Positions 1 through 9,605 of a DNA stretch of 47,329 bases are shown in pieces. A model generated the notes under the pieces. That model did no database searches. It worked only from the letters and a program-made list of their open reading frames with translations, and was not told the DNA's origin. Positions within the stretch are counted from its first letter, which is position 1. The number at the start of each line of letters is the position of its first letter. Both the position numbers and the translations under genes were made by a program. The DNA comes from Corallochytrium limacisporum (Eukaryota > Opisthokonta), in the NCBI GenBank assembly GCA_002811645.1, contig PDIP01000032.1:364442-411770 (forward strand), in the 5' to 3' direction.

Positions 1-172
1 ACTGCCACACAGCTGGTAGAGACGGCTCCTGCCCGCCACCCTATGGGACTGTGCACCGAAGAAACCAAAACTTCAGATGGCAAAGGAGAAGTCTGTGTGG
101 TGTGGAACAGATAGTGCTTAGAAACAGGTCAAGGAACGTAGTAGATTACTTGTCGCAAGTGTGGCAGAAAGG

Positions 173-182
173 TATTTAAGAG
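173..182 (+). promoter_or_regulatory. TATA-like element upstream of NC2-alpha
   Basis: TATTTAAGAG lies 205 bp before ATG 378. The same ten bases occur upstream of CSN1 (22325). TATTTAAG is a usable TBP site variant in fungi. Assignment is inference from position and recurrence. Confidence 0.3.
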
Positions 183-377
183 ATAGCAGAGGCAGGGTAT
201 ATCTGAGGTTAGTGATCATTCAGTAGACGCTGGTGCAAGTGTGTTGAATGTGTTGTTCAGAAATGTGACTTGGTTCGCCGCGAGACACTTGGAAATGTAG
301 GGTCACAAGACCAGTGTCGAAATGTAGGTGCATATTGCAAAGAATTTATACAGTTATACGCGTTCAAAGTATTCAAC

Positions 378-1673
378 ATGCCGACCAAGCGGTCGCTGAT
401 CCAGCCCGGACGCATGAAGCGTCTGATGCAACTTGATGACGATGTCGGGAAGATTGCAAAGGACGGTCTTACGTATAGCACGATGGCTCTTGAAGTGTTC
501 GCAAAGGGCCTAGTGAACGAGGCACTAGACGTTCTAAAAGCCCACGGTGGTAATACCTTAACAGCAAGCCACCTCAAGAAGGTAATCATGGCCCGAGATC
601 GGTATGACTTTGTGACCAAGCACTGTCGGAAAGTTCCAGACGAGATCCCCGTAAAGGTCAGTGCGCGTCGCAGACAGAGTACTGCGATGGTACCAGGAAA
701 ACGGAGAGCATCTGAACGCTCCACACCGGGAGACGGTCCCTTAAGTAGTAACACGAACACTCCCACAAAAGCCTCACGGCTCTCCATTGAACACAAGACG
801 GCAAACGTCGAGCGGGCGTCACCATCGGCGCAGCCAAGCGGGTCAGGGAGTGCTCCAGCACCACTGCCACCGCCTCAACAGCAGCAGCAGCAGCAACAAC
901 AACAACAACAACAACAACAGCCTCCTCACCCACCACAAGCACAGTACCTTCCGGGACAATATCCTCCGTACGCTCAACATCCACAGCAGCCGTACGTGGA
1001 GCACCCGCAGCAGCCCGGTCAGGCACCACATCCGTACTATGCCCAGGCTCCGCAATACTACCAACCACCTCCCAATTGTCCACCGGAGCAATTGGCCATG
1101 TACGATCAGCACAATCGCATGGTTGAAGAATGGTATGCGTACCATCAGCAGCAGGCCCAGGCTTATCACACTGCTTCCCAGGGAGGACAGCAGCCACCGC
1201 CGTCAGGACAGTACCCTCCATACCAAGGGCAGCACCATCAGCCGCAGCAGTACTACCCTCCGCCCGCAGGGACAGGGCAGCAGGCGCAGCAGGGTGGTTA
1301 CCCACCGTACCAGGGACCAGCATCAGGAGGACAAGGTGCACCTCCTCCGCCGCAACAGCAGACGTCGGCCGCGGCTGATCCGTCCGCGCCTGCGCCCGAA
1401 CCCAAACAAGAGGTCGTCGATGAGGAGAAGGCCGTACAGCCGACCAATGGAACTCAGCCACCACAGCGCCAGCCGACGCATCAGCAGCAAACCCCAACGT
1501 CTGCGCCAGCACAAGCACGGCAAGAAACACCACAACCACAGGGTCCTGAGGAGGATGAGGCAGCGAAGCTCGAGAAGCAGGCCCAGGAACTTGCCAAGAT
1601 CACCGTCAACGCCTTAACCAAACGCCAAACGGTCAAGCAGGCTCAGGAAGATGACGACAGTGACTACGATTGA
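378..1673 (+). CDS. NC2-alpha / DRAP1-like histone-fold corepressor
   Basis: Predicted 431-residue protein. Residues about 10-88 form a histone fold of the NC2-alpha/DRAP1 (yeast Bur6) type: PGRMKRLMQLDDDVGKIAKD, then TLTASHLKKVIM and a closing FVTKHCRKVPD. In this family the subunit pairs with NC2-beta (Dr1), binds TBP on DNA and represses or tunes RNA polymerase II initiation in the nucleus. The rest is low complexity: a polyglutamine run of about 15 codons (876-920, mixed CAG and CAA), a long Q/P/Y/G-rich region with repeated QYPPY-like units, and an acidic tail ending DDDSDYD. I chose ATG 378 because it begins just before the conserved fold; the frame is open upstream to 270 but only from a TTG. 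A TATTTAAG element lies about 200 bp upstream. It converges on MIOS with a 66-bp gap. A POLE4/Dpb3- or NF-YC-type fold is the main alternative. Confidence 0.8.
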   Translation: MPTKRSLIQPGRMKRLMQLDDDVGKIAKDGLTYSTMALEVFAKGLVNEALDVLKAHGGNTLTASHLKKVIMARDRYDFVTKHCRKVPDEIPVKVSARRRQSTAMVPGKRRASERSTPGDGPLSSNTNTPTKASRLSIEHKTANVERASPSAQPSGSGSAPAPLPPPQQQQQQQQQQQQQQQPPHPPQAQYLPGQYPPYAQHPQQPYVEHPQQPGQAPHPYYAQAPQYYQPPPNCPPEQLAMYDQHNRMVEEWYAYHQQQAQAYHTASQGGQQPPPSGQYPPYQGQHHQPQQYYPPPAGTGQQAQQGGYPPYQGPASGGQGAPPPPQQQTSAAADPSAPAPEPKQEVVDEEKAVQPTNGTQPPQRQPTHQQQTPTSAPAQARQETPQPQGPEEDEAAKLEKQAQELAKITVNALTKRQTVKQAQEDDDSDYD

Positions 1674-1739
1674 AGAACACATCATTGCAAAATCGTTGTA
1701 CAATAGACATATATGTATTCATAGTAATCAACAGACATG

Positions 1740-4700
1740 CTAGACAGTGTCCAGACTGCCACACTGGCACTTGCAGCCACTGACAGGGCAAATGGTGTGA
1801 CGGTCGAACCACTCTATGATGTGGCTCAGATGGCCTCCGTGGCGACAGTTCTGGCACCACGTGAACCACTGATCAAGATCGCTCTCGAAGGCGAGCTGCG
1901 GATTGTGGAAGCCAAGACTGGCTTTTGTGCTGAACGCGCTCATGTGCAGGAGGCAGATACAACACCGCGGCAACGGTTTGTGGCAGTGGGGGCAAGACGA
2001 AAGCTTTGTGTGCGTACAGCGACGCGGATGGCCGCCCTCCGGGAAGATTTTCGTGCCGGAACCGCCAATACCAGCACTTCCTGCAGTCTGCGATGCGCGA
2101 ATTGACATGGGAGTGTAAGCGCCAGCGGACCCTACAAGCATGCCATCCTCGCTCGGCGGAGACATGCCAGTCACTACGCCTGCGCTCTGGTCACCAGCAC
2201 CACCGGAAACGTTCGTAGCTCCGCCCGCGTTGGTGGCCTTCAGTGGTGGTGCAGTATAGGCTTCGGCCGCGACGCTCTTACCGCAGAACGAGCAGCGCAC
2301 AAGCAACTGCGGGCTGTGGCGATTAGTCGCACCAACAGCGACATCAAGCTTGGCACGGTCCAAGAATAGCGTCCAGCGATTCAGCAGCTCACGGTACATG
2401 TCCATCCAGGTACGAACCTGAATTGACTCCAGCCAGGCCTGGTCCCTCCATTGCATGGCCAGGAGAGCCACTGTCTGAACATCACTGGTCTGATCCATGT
2501 ACTGTTGCATCAGATCAATGCCTTCCTGTGCCCATCCGGTAAGCATGAGCCCAGTCAGATTACCAGCCTTTATATACTTGGCCTGCTCCTTGAACATCCA
2601 CAGTGCCAACTTCCGGTCATCCAAGAAACGAACAGCAATCCCAATGCGATCGGCAAGGTGAATGTTATCGTCCTCTAGCACATCCGCGAACTTGGCATCC
2701 TCACAGGTTAGGAAAGAAAAGGCGCCGCGGATGTAGGGGTCCTCAATTTCCCGAGAAATTGTCTTTGCATTGGTGATCCACATATTGGAGTGGCTGCTGT
2801 CGCTGGTACTGGCGCTGTATCCGGCAAGGGCAATGGCCATGATAGAGAACATGTGTTGCTGGTCGCCAGTGCGTGCATCAGCCTCTTTCAGGACCTGGAT
2901 AGCATAGTTTATGTCACTCTGCCAAATTGCCAGTGCAGCGGCTTGCTCATGACTCTTTGTGCGAGTATTGGCCACAAAGTCTGCGGGGTGAGGTCGCGGG
3001 ACAGTACCGGAACGTAGTGGATCTGTACCCTTTGTTTGGGTCGATGGGCTAGCGGTTTGTTCATGACCGCTAAGGTCTCCCCGGTTTGAGAGAATCCTGT
3101 CCTTACCCCCCGTACCGGTGTCCGTGCTGCGGACAGAGGTGATCTCTGTGCCATCGTTGATGTCCAGGAAGTCCTCGGTATTATATAAGGATACATCGGA
3201 GCAGAGATCCCAGCCAATCATGCGGAGTACCAAAGACCTCTGGGGCGAAGTGTACACCGTAAAATTGAGGTCTTTGCTCAGCTCCGACCCACCGATGCTG
3301 CCTGTTCGCCTAGAATGGTTACCGGCGTCACTGCTACGTCGACTGTTGAGCTCCCGAACCTTTGGATTTACGGGCAATTTCAGCTCTGTTGCCGCCGCAG
3401 CAATGTTCTCGTCACGTAGTAGACATGACACCGGGCCACCGAAAATGAGTCTCTCGGATTGCCGCTTCCTCGTTTGCTCAAGAGTCTCGTACTCTGACCG
3501 GTGATCGTCAGGTTCATCAGTGATAATCATGCGAATGAGATTCGCGGCCGCTGCTTCAAGGTTGGGGAGGCGCGCAATCCAGCTCCACAGTTCACTCAAC
3601 ACCGGGCTTTGCTCATTCATTAAGATGGCATTTGTAGCTGCAGAAGCACCATATCCCTTTCGAGAACGCGTATTCATAATCGCGCCAATGTCATTCGCCA
3701 GGTCTTCGATGCCCAATTTGTCCACTTCCATGGTCCGCAGGCGCCCAAAGTATGTGCTCAATCTCGTGTCTGCATTCCAAGCCATGGAAACTCGCGGCGC
3801 AACTTTCAAATCACAAAGCCTTCCCTCGCGGCTGAGTACGAGCACGGCACCTGAGCTGGTCCATGCCATAGATGCCGGGGCAAACGGTGGCATTCGAGTG
3901 GTCCATCGTCTTGTGACCGTAGCCTCTGCAAATGTTGAGTTCTGCATGGGATGCGTAGAGGGGTCATCAGATTCCACAAAAACAGTGCTGTTGGGTATCT
4001 GACTATCCGTCGGCCCGGTAGTCGGAGTGGAGTAGAAGTAGTTGAGGTCCCAAATCCGTGGGGTTGTGGCATCCTCACCGAGTGTGGCCAGTTGCCCGCG
4101 GGAGTCTTTGCTTGATGAGTACGACAAAGCACGGATACGATGTCCGGTATTGAACTGCTGAATGGGTGCCGTGAGATTCCGCAGATCCCAGATCTTCACG
4201 ACGGAATCTCCCATTGCATATGAAGCTAACCGGTGCTCATGATGCGGATCCATCGTCAATCCATTCACTGCCTTGGTGTTGACCGTAATGGCGCCCGATG
4301 GGTCTCGGAGATCGTAGACACGAATGTACCTGCCAGCCATACCTGCTGCCAATTTGTACATGGATGACGGGAACCATGCGAAGGAGACTACAGATTCACC
4401 GGCTGCCATCTCAGTGATCGGTTTGCGGTACAGATTCTGTTTGTGTCCCTGCACACTCACCTGCCATAGGCTGGTGATCATGGCATTGGATCGGACCAAT
4501 GCGTCACTCGATGCATCATCTTTCAGGTCGCTCACATCCTTGACCACACTTCGGGGATCTCTAGAAAGCTTGGATGTTCCTTCCTGGGATAGCAGACTTG
4601 TTACCTGCGTGCTTCCATCTGTCGCTGCCGATGAAATGGAAACGTTGGGGTCGCTGCCAGATGCCGATCCTGCAACTTCAATATCCCAAATAACCAGACT

Positions 4701-5444
4701 GGCCTCGTTTCGGTATTTGTCCAACCCAGCAGCAACCACACAACCGGTCCCGACTGGTGCCCACTGAATGGCTGAGCATGATCGACGATGTGGTGGAGTC
4801 AATTCGATGCGAATATCGCTCTCACCTACCCCACTACCAAAAGAGTCTCTTGTGCCGCCAATGCCGCGAGAGTCATTTGGCCCACTTCCACTGCCTCTTG
4901 TCCCCTGCTGCGCTGTCGAAGTCGACGATGTTGGCAACTGAAGTACAGTGATCTTTCCGTTCAGTTGGCCGGCGGCAATTGCGTGTGCGTAGGTCTTCAC
5001 ACGACACCAATCTAAGCAGCTTAATTGAGGTAATGCACTAGAAGTGTGTACCAGTCGCACATCTGCAAGAGATCCATCTTGATCCGCACTCGCACCAATT
5101 GATCTTGCCGAGTCAACTGTGTCCGATTTGTGACCCTGACCATCCTTTCCTGACTTTCCTTCCGAGCCAGTGCCTATATTTTCCATACCAGCACTGCTGG
5201 GTGTTGATCTGGTGCCCCTCATCCCTGAAATGGGTCGCTGCCGCACAGTAGACTGACCCTGACGAGCCCGCATTGCCGAGTCTCGGCTGACAGACACGTT
5301 CCATAGCGAAGAGCGGCCTGCAGTCTCAACGCCGCGGTTTCGCACAATATCATACAAGCGAATTTCACTGTCTCCGACAATGAACTCTGTGTCTGAGTGC
5401 GGAGAAAATTGTACCGTGGTGTACACGGCCCCGCTTTTCGACAT
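1740..5444 (-). CDS. MIOS: Mio/SEA4 WD-repeat subunit of the GATOR2/SEACAT complex
   Basis: Intronless 1234-residue protein. The N-terminal half is a WD40 propeller: it opens with VQFSPHSDTEFIVGDSEIRL, and later blades end in LVIWDI, IRVYDLRD, VKIWDLRN and PRIWDLN. A middle alpha-solenoid region follows. The C-terminus is the family's zinc-binding module, with CSFC at about 1051, CPHCHKPLPRCCICLLHM near 1151 and WCQNCRHGGH...CPVSGCKCQCG up to 1229. Mio/SEA4 belongs to GATOR2 (SEACAT) at the vacuole or lysosome and positively regulates TORC1 in response to amino acids. Odd points: a Ser/Gly-rich insertion (about 1065-1140) splits the zinc module, and long disordered loops sit between blades. 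It is slightly longer than yeast Sea4. The ATG at 5442-5444 directly precedes the first blade. It is divergent from PEX2 and convergent with NC2-alpha. Confidence 0.9.
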   Translation of the reverse strand: MSKSGAVYTTVQFSPHSDTEFIVGDSEIRLYDIVRNRGVETAGRSSLWNVSVSRDSAMRARQGQSTVRQRPISGMRGTRSTPSSAGMENIGTGSEGKSGKDGQGHKSDTVDSARSIGASADQDGSLADVRLVHTSSALPQLSCLDWCRVKTYAHAIAAGQLNGKITVLQLPTSSTSTAQQGTRGSGSGPNDSRGIGGTRDSFGSGVGESDIRIELTPPHRRSCSAIQWAPVGTGCVVAAGLDKYRNEASLVIWDIEVAGSASGSDPNVSISSAATDGSTQVTSLLSQEGTSKLSRDPRSVVKDVSDLKDDASSDALVRSNAMITSLWQVSVQGHKQNLYRKPITEMAAGESVVSFAWFPSSMYKLAAGMAGRYIRVYDLRDPSGAITVNTKAVNGLTMDPHHEHRLASYAMGDSVVKIWDLRNLTAPIQQFNTGHRIRALSYSSSKDSRGQLATLGEDATTPRIWDLNYFYSTPTTGPTDSQIPNSTVFVESDDPSTHPMQNSTFAEATVTRRWTTRMPPFAPASMAWTSSGAVLVLSREGRLCDLKVAPRVSMAWNADTRLSTYFGRLRTMEVDKLGIEDLANDIGAIMNTRSRKGYGASAATNAILMNEQSPVLSELWSWIARLPNLEAAAANLIRMIITDEPDDHRSEYETLEQTRKRQSERLIFGGPVSCLLRDENIAAAATELKLPVNPKVRELNSRRSSDAGNHSRRTGSIGGSELSKDLNFTVYTSPQRSLVLRMIGWDLCSDVSLYNTEDFLDINDGTEITSVRSTDTGTGGKDRILSNRGDLSGHEQTASPSTQTKGTDPLRSGTVPRPHPADFVANTRTKSHEQAAALAIWQSDINYAIQVLKEADARTGDQQHMFSIMAIALAGYSASTSDSSHSNMWITNAKTISREIEDPYIRGAFSFLTCEDAKFADVLEDDNIHLADRIGIAVRFLDDRKLALWMFKEQAKYIKAGNLTGLMLTGWAQEGIDLMQQYMDQTSDVQTVALLAMQWRDQAWLESIQVRTWMDMYRELLNRWTLFLDRAKLDVAVGATNRHSPQLLVRCSFCGKSVAAEAYTAPPLKATNAGGATNVSGGAGDQSAGVVTGMSPPSEDGMLVGSAGAYTPMSIRASQTAGSAGIGGSGTKIFPEGGHPRRCTHTKLSSCPHCHKPLPRCCICLLHMSAFSTKASLGFHNPQLAFESDLDQWFTWCQNCRHGGHLSHIIEWFDRHTICPVSGCKCQCGSLDTV

Positions 5445-6048
5445 CTTTGATGAGGATGTAGTCTGGTCACTTCAATATCTATGACATGATTGTACCAAAG
5501 CTCCGCACTGTAATGGATATATCCTGGCTCTTTATCTTGGCCAACCACTATCAAAGGATGGGTTTTAGAAAATTGTCTCAGTTTCTAGACCTGGCGTGAA
5601 GTACCATCTGTAAATATTGAATGCACACTACGCAACAATTCGAGTTCTGCCCCAGTGTTTTGGCTCCCTTACCTTGAAGCCGTCCGGTCGAAGATGTCCC
5701 CCCTGGCCCCCTCCCGCCTGGCCTCCCCGCACACCTAGCCACCGTTAGTTTTTTAAACCCCTGCGGACAACTAAAAAAGTAATTTTGCAGAGTGTCTATT
5801 TTTGTTAGCAAGGGGTGCTGGAAATTTCGCGGTGGTAAGGGAGCCCCCGGGCAAGACTCCGGTGAATACTAAAGCTATCTCAGACCACACGAGAGAGTCA
5901 ATATTTCGCTCTGGTGTGCATACCAAAGCAGTCTATTTATCGATTTATAAAAGCTGAGTCGTTTCGAAATTGGCGTTGTGAAATCAGAGGCCGAATATGC
6001 AAACATGTAAATAGGGCAATATTCGCGAACGCAGTCGGCAACACAGCG
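5445..6048. other. Divergent MIOS-PEX2 upstream region
   Basis: About 600 bp between two divergent start codons, presumably holding both promoters. Visible content: a C-rich patch at 5690-5745 and a TATAAAAG box for PEX2 at 5946. No RNA gene or further reading frame is supported. Confidence 0.5.
5946..5953 (+). promoter_or_regulatory. TATA box of PEX2
   Basis: TATAAAAG is 103 bp upstream of ATG 6049 and downstream of the alternative in-frame GTG at 5914. Transcription from this box would exclude the longer reading, so it supports 6049 as the start. Confidence 0.45.
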
Positions 6049-7044
6049 ATGGATCAAAACTCCGGAGCGGAGGATGCGCCTAGCGCTTTGTCTCGGCTAC
6101 GAGAACAAATGCCAGTGTTTACGCCGGTCTTTAGTCGGGTGTACCAAATGGATGCACACCGATTGGATGACCTCATGTCTGGTATGCTGTTAGATCAGCT
6201 AAAAGCATTGGGCAGAAGCTTACCAGCCCACTTTGCGAGCAAAGTAGAAACCTACGCAGCTGAGCTGAAAATGATATGCCTTGCCTGTGTGGTTGGAGTA
6301 CCATTGTTGAACTTCAATGCCACTTTTGGAGAAGAGCTTTTGAATTTGCGTACAGTCCGATCGGCTACTAACACGAGGGTATCTTTAGGAAGGCGGGTCT
6401 TGCTTGCAGCTTTGCTGGTGGGATCTGACTATGTGCGGGAACGGGTCACGGAATATCTCGTACAGAGAGAAGTGCATCATAGTAATCCCAATGGGGACCA
6501 AGTGCTGCAGACATGGGACCGGGCTGTGGCAGCTGTTAGGATACTGAAGTTTTTGAACATGTTGGCCTTCCTGAAGAATGGGACCTACCCAACATTAGCC
6601 CACCGGTTGCTTTCGGTGTCTCTCCAATTCAAGACTACCACAGCTGAAAAGTTTGTAAGCTATGAATACATGAGCCGAGAAATGCTGTGGCAGGGCTTTG
6701 CGGAATTCTTCATCTTCTTAATTCCGCTCATGAAGGTAAAGTCATTGAAGGGTATGCTGTTCAGTGTCTTCTTCCACACTGACAAGATCAACAAGATCGC
6801 GGACAGTGAGGAGTCTGAACGGGAGCGCGGCTGCCCTATCTGTGGCGAGGCAGTACCAACTATTCCAGTGTCTGCAGTCAAGAGTGGGTGCCACCACCGC
6901 TTCTGCTACTACTGCATTGCAAGCAACCAGGAAGAGGATCCGTCCTTCGCCTGCCCATCCTGCAGTAATACCGTTGGTGCTGTGGCTCGCAGCATGACCA
7001 GGAAAGGTGGCAAGACGTCTCTGAAGGGCACCAATGGGGCATAG
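6049..7044 (+). CDS. PEX2: Peroxin 2, RING E3 ligase subunit of the peroxisomal membrane
   Basis: 331-residue protein. The N-terminus has the family signature around RVYQMDAHRLD (residues 30-40), followed by the Pex2/Pex12-type membrane region (about 75-245), including FLKNGTYPTLAHRLL (174-188) and SYEYMSREMLWQGFAEFFIF (204-223). A complete RING follows at 262-305: CPIC, then CHHRFCYYC, then CPSC, a C3HC4 arrangement. With Pex10 and Pex12, Pex2 forms the retrotranslocation channel and ubiquitin ligase that monoubiquitinates and recycles the import receptor Pex5 at the peroxisome. ATG 6049 was chosen over an in-frame GTG at 5914 because a TATA box lies between them and the N-terminal signature follows directly. 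MDM10 follows on the same strand 413 bp downstream. PEX14 is also in this window. Confidence 0.9.
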   Translation: MDQNSGAEDAPSALSRLREQMPVFTPVFSRVYQMDAHRLDDLMSGMLLDQLKALGRSLPAHFASKVETYAAELKMICLACVVGVPLLNFNATFGEELLNLRTVRSATNTRVSLGRRVLLAALLVGSDYVRERVTEYLVQREVHHSNPNGDQVLQTWDRAVAAVRILKFLNMLAFLKNGTYPTLAHRLLSVSLQFKTTTAEKFVSYEYMSREMLWQGFAEFFIFLIPLMKVKSLKGMLFSVFFHTDKINKIADSEESERERGCPICGEAVPTIPVSAVKSGCHHRFCYYCIASNQEEDPSFACPSCSNTVGAVARSMTRKGGKTSLKGTNGA

Positions 7045-7457
7045 AATTGTACTATACACGTATTTTACCATTTCTTGCATAACAGTGTGCTTCACTAATG
7101 TCATGGTCAGAGCACACCCTACCGGCGACCCTCGTCCACGGGCTCGCCTTTGGCTTTTTCCTCCCCCCACCGTGGCACCCGAACAAAACAGCTATCCATC
7201 CGCGGGCAGGGCGCGAAGAGCTTGAAATGTAAGCCTCGCCAGCAAGCATTCCTTCATTTTCCGAGACGCAGCCAAAAGCCTTGAATGGAGACATAGCCAG
7301 GTATACAGTGAGTACTATAAATGCAAATATACCACATGAAATAGGTCTGCTGCTCGGTGACTTGTTTGGATCACAGAGAAGAAAAGCAGGATCGCGCAAA
7401 AATCAAAACAAGAATGATGTGGACGTAAACAAATGACCATAATAGTCGACCGTCACA
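7045..7457. other. PEX2-MDM10 intergenic region
   Basis: About 410 bp between two plus-strand genes. It holds the PEX2 3' end, a C-rich patch near 7160 and a TATAAAT element at 7316. Nothing else is supported. Confidence 0.4.
7316..7322 (+). promoter_or_regulatory. TATA-like element of MDM10
   Basis: TATAAAT is 142 bp upstream of ATG 7458 in a spacer with no other gene. Positional evidence only. Confidence 0.35.
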
Positions 7458-8627
7458 ATGGCAACAGATCGAAACGAACAGAGCTTCTTTGAATTCTTCA
7501 CGTCTTTACAATGGACCATCCCGTCACGGGCACCAGCGTGGCACAAATATGTATTCCCAAACGAATACGGGACACTGGAGGCGTCATCACAGTACCTTAT
7601 GGACTTTCGAGTCCAGAACCATTTAAGTTTGCGCGGGCGCAAGACCATCGGGCCACATTTGCGGAGAATGTTTGAATTTAACCTGCTAGAAGGCGTGTCA
7701 GCTCTGTCCTTTTTTTATGACTCTGTGCCACAAGCTGCCGAAGATTCCCTTTTCAACAGTTTTGATCATAGTACAAACCAGCGGCCAAGCTTGAACAGAT
7801 CTTTTTTGGTCCCAATGCATACCGGGATAGGAAGGGGACGGAACAGGCCAGTTTTGAATACGGAGACCGAGTTGGAGACAGACCAAAATGAACGGAGTCA
7901 GGACTCTGAATTCCTGGTCTCTGAATTATCACCCTACGACTATATTCGACCTTCTGGGGTGCAGATGGCTGGTACAGCATATAGTGACGGTGCATTGGAT
8001 GCCTATTTCTCAACATCTATAGATGAAACCTGGCGAGTCAACCTTAATGCACTCAGCATGCTGAGTAGCCTAGCCATGAGCAGCATGACCTTTGCCGTGT
8101 ACAGAGACAGTCCGAACGCGTGCGTACGGACCTTTTACGACACCCATGACCATCTCATCGGATTGTCCGTGCTTGGCAATCCTTTACAGACGGCGCCGCA
8201 GTGGAACCTGGGCGCAGAACTGGTCTACAGTGGTACACAAAGGCAACCGGGACTATCTATCGGAACAAGCTATCGTCTTGCTCCCATCAATGGCGGTCGA
8301 GAGCGTCTCATCACATGCACCATTTCACCCATCTCGGGTCACATCGTCACGGCCTTTACCGCCGTCCTCGGTCGCTATGCTGTGGCAGCGACACGCCTGG
8401 AGTACAACATGCATTCGAATGAAAGCAACGTCGGCTTCGGCCTCCAGGTTGCACCAACGGCGGAAAGTCCGTACGGCTTGACACTGGGCATCGAGAACCG
8501 CACCGGAGCAGCACTGGTCTTCACCGCCATTCTGGATGCCATCATGATCGAGATTGGCACCGGTTTCAAGTTCCACAAGCGAAGCCCGGATGCTCAATTC
8601 GGTATTTCCTTGTCTGTAGATACATGA
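7458..8627 (+). CDS. MDM10: Mdm10-like mitochondrial outer-membrane beta-barrel (ERMES/SAM)
   Basis: 389-residue protein without a presequence. It follows the Mdm10 plan: an N-terminal helix with FFEFFTSLQW, the first strand SQYLMDFRVQ, a loop-rich middle, then alternating amphipathic strands such as PQWNLGAELVYSG, LITCTISPISGHIVTAFTAV and YNMHSNESNVGFGLQV, closing with KSPDAQFGISLSVD-like spacing (read as RSPDAQFGISLSVDT). Mdm10 anchors the ERMES ER-mitochondria tether for lipid transfer and also acts in the SAM complex during Tom40 assembly. It is shorter than the yeast protein, which carries long insertions. The match rests on pattern recognition of the LxDFR first strand and the Y-x-SNESNVGFG strand. 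Other mitochondrial porin-fold proteins (Tom40, VDAC) are less likely because of the N-terminus. Its presence strongly suggests a fungus. Confidence 0.78.
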   Translation: MATDRNEQSFFEFFTSLQWTIPSRAPAWHKYVFPNEYGTLEASSQYLMDFRVQNHLSLRGRKTIGPHLRRMFEFNLLEGVSALSFFYDSVPQAAEDSLFNSFDHSTNQRPSLNRSFLVPMHTGIGRGRNRPVLNTETELETDQNERSQDSEFLVSELSPYDYIRPSGVQMAGTAYSDGALDAYFSTSIDETWRVNLNALSMLSSLAMSSMTFAVYRDSPNACVRTFYDTHDHLIGLSVLGNPLQTAPQWNLGAELVYSGTQRQPGLSIGTSYRLAPINGGRERLITCTISPISGHIVTAFTAVLGRYAVAATRLEYNMHSNESNVGFGLQVAPTAESPYGLTLGIENRTGAALVFTAILDAIMIEIGTGFKFHKRSPDAQFGISLSVDT

Positions 8628-8870
8628 AGATGCCTCATCAGCAAATCGGGAGTCCTTTTTTGTTCCCTTTAGAACACCGGACATGCTGCCTCACACAATA
8701 GTACATTTACATTAGAATCCCTGGCGACGCGATCTGATCTCCGCAATTTAGACGGGAAGACGACGGTTCCTGCTGCATGCTAAAGGCTAGTCAAGGCAGC
8801 TGGTCAGGTATCGCAAGCGGTGCTACTCATGGCCATCCTTTTAATGCTCTAGTTTTGCGATACCAAGGAA

Positions 8871-9119
8871 ATGGGACGAACGAGGATCTCCAAATTCAGT
8901 TTAATCCCCATCCTCCCCCTACTCGAATCTACTTATGCACAGGACCTGCGGTCCGCCCCAGGCTCCACCGTCTGCCAGGGATATGCAAAACAGTGGCGCG
9001 CCTTTGTGGACCAGCCGCTCACCAAGGTACAAAGCACAGACATCGCCAACAGGTCGCGCACCTGCGTTTACAAAACTCCAGAGGATTGGAAGAATCGGTG
9101 GTTCCAATTTGCTTTGTAA
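8871..9119 (+). CDS. Small hypothetical protein, possibly secreted
   Basis: 82-residue reading frame from ATG 8871, preceded in frame by TAG (8850) and ending TAA. No family recognised. The N-terminus (MGRTRISKFSLIPILPLLES, then TYAQ) is a basic start followed by a modest hydrophobic stretch, so a signal peptide cleaved after TYA is possible. The mature part has two cysteines (TVCQGY, RTCVYK) and a W-rich end (EDWKNRWFQFAL). From about codon 25 to 70 the third codon positions are clearly G/C-rich, unlike the surrounding spacer, which favours real coding. A GTAAGC overlaps the end and could be a splice donor, so it might be the first exon of a longer gene. It lies 243 bp after MDM10 on the same strand. 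Confidence 0.4.
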   Translation: MGRTRISKFSLIPILPLLESTYAQDLRSAPGSTVCQGYAKQWRAFVDQPLTKVQSTDIANRSRTCVYKTPEDWKNRWFQFAL

Positions 9120-9591
9120 GCCTCCACAAGCGTTCACAGGACACGGAGGATACACGATTAATACGTGGAGGATGCTCCCAACACTGCCCCATCCGACCGC
9201 CTACACTTCTGCAGACCTCCTTGGGTCATTATCAATATCTATTGTTCTTTGAAAAAAGTTTTGTTCACCGGCACCAGAACACAGTGGGAGGCTGTCCGGA
9301 ATTGCGAGCTCGACAGGACACTTGCAGTTGATGCGCGACCAAACTCTTTTTTTCTTTTCTTTTTGATTTTTTGTCCACTAATCCCCGCAGGAGCCGGAAA
9401 GTGTGCACTGGTTCAGTATAGGGTTTTTTTTGGGAGGGGGGCAGAGAGGGTCTGTGTCAAAGGCAAACACTCTAATCCCCCCCCCCCGGATACGACACCA
9501 ACGGCAAGGCTTGCGCAGCGGGTTTTGCGGGTCACCCCGATGAAACCCTTTTTTTTTTCTTGGGTGGGTACTTTTCTTCAGCGCATCCCCT

Positions 9592-9605
9592 CCCCCCCGG
9601 GGGGG
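9592..9605. repeat. C7G7 palindrome
   Basis: Seven C followed directly by seven G, then CCC. Perfectly self-complementary homopolymer junction; one of five such C-run/G-run sites in the window spacers. Confidence 0.6.

Noticed and set aside
658..1617. Long open frames on both strands across the NC2-alpha tail
   Set aside because: Shadows of the CAG/CAA- and CCN-rich coding sequence; compositional only.
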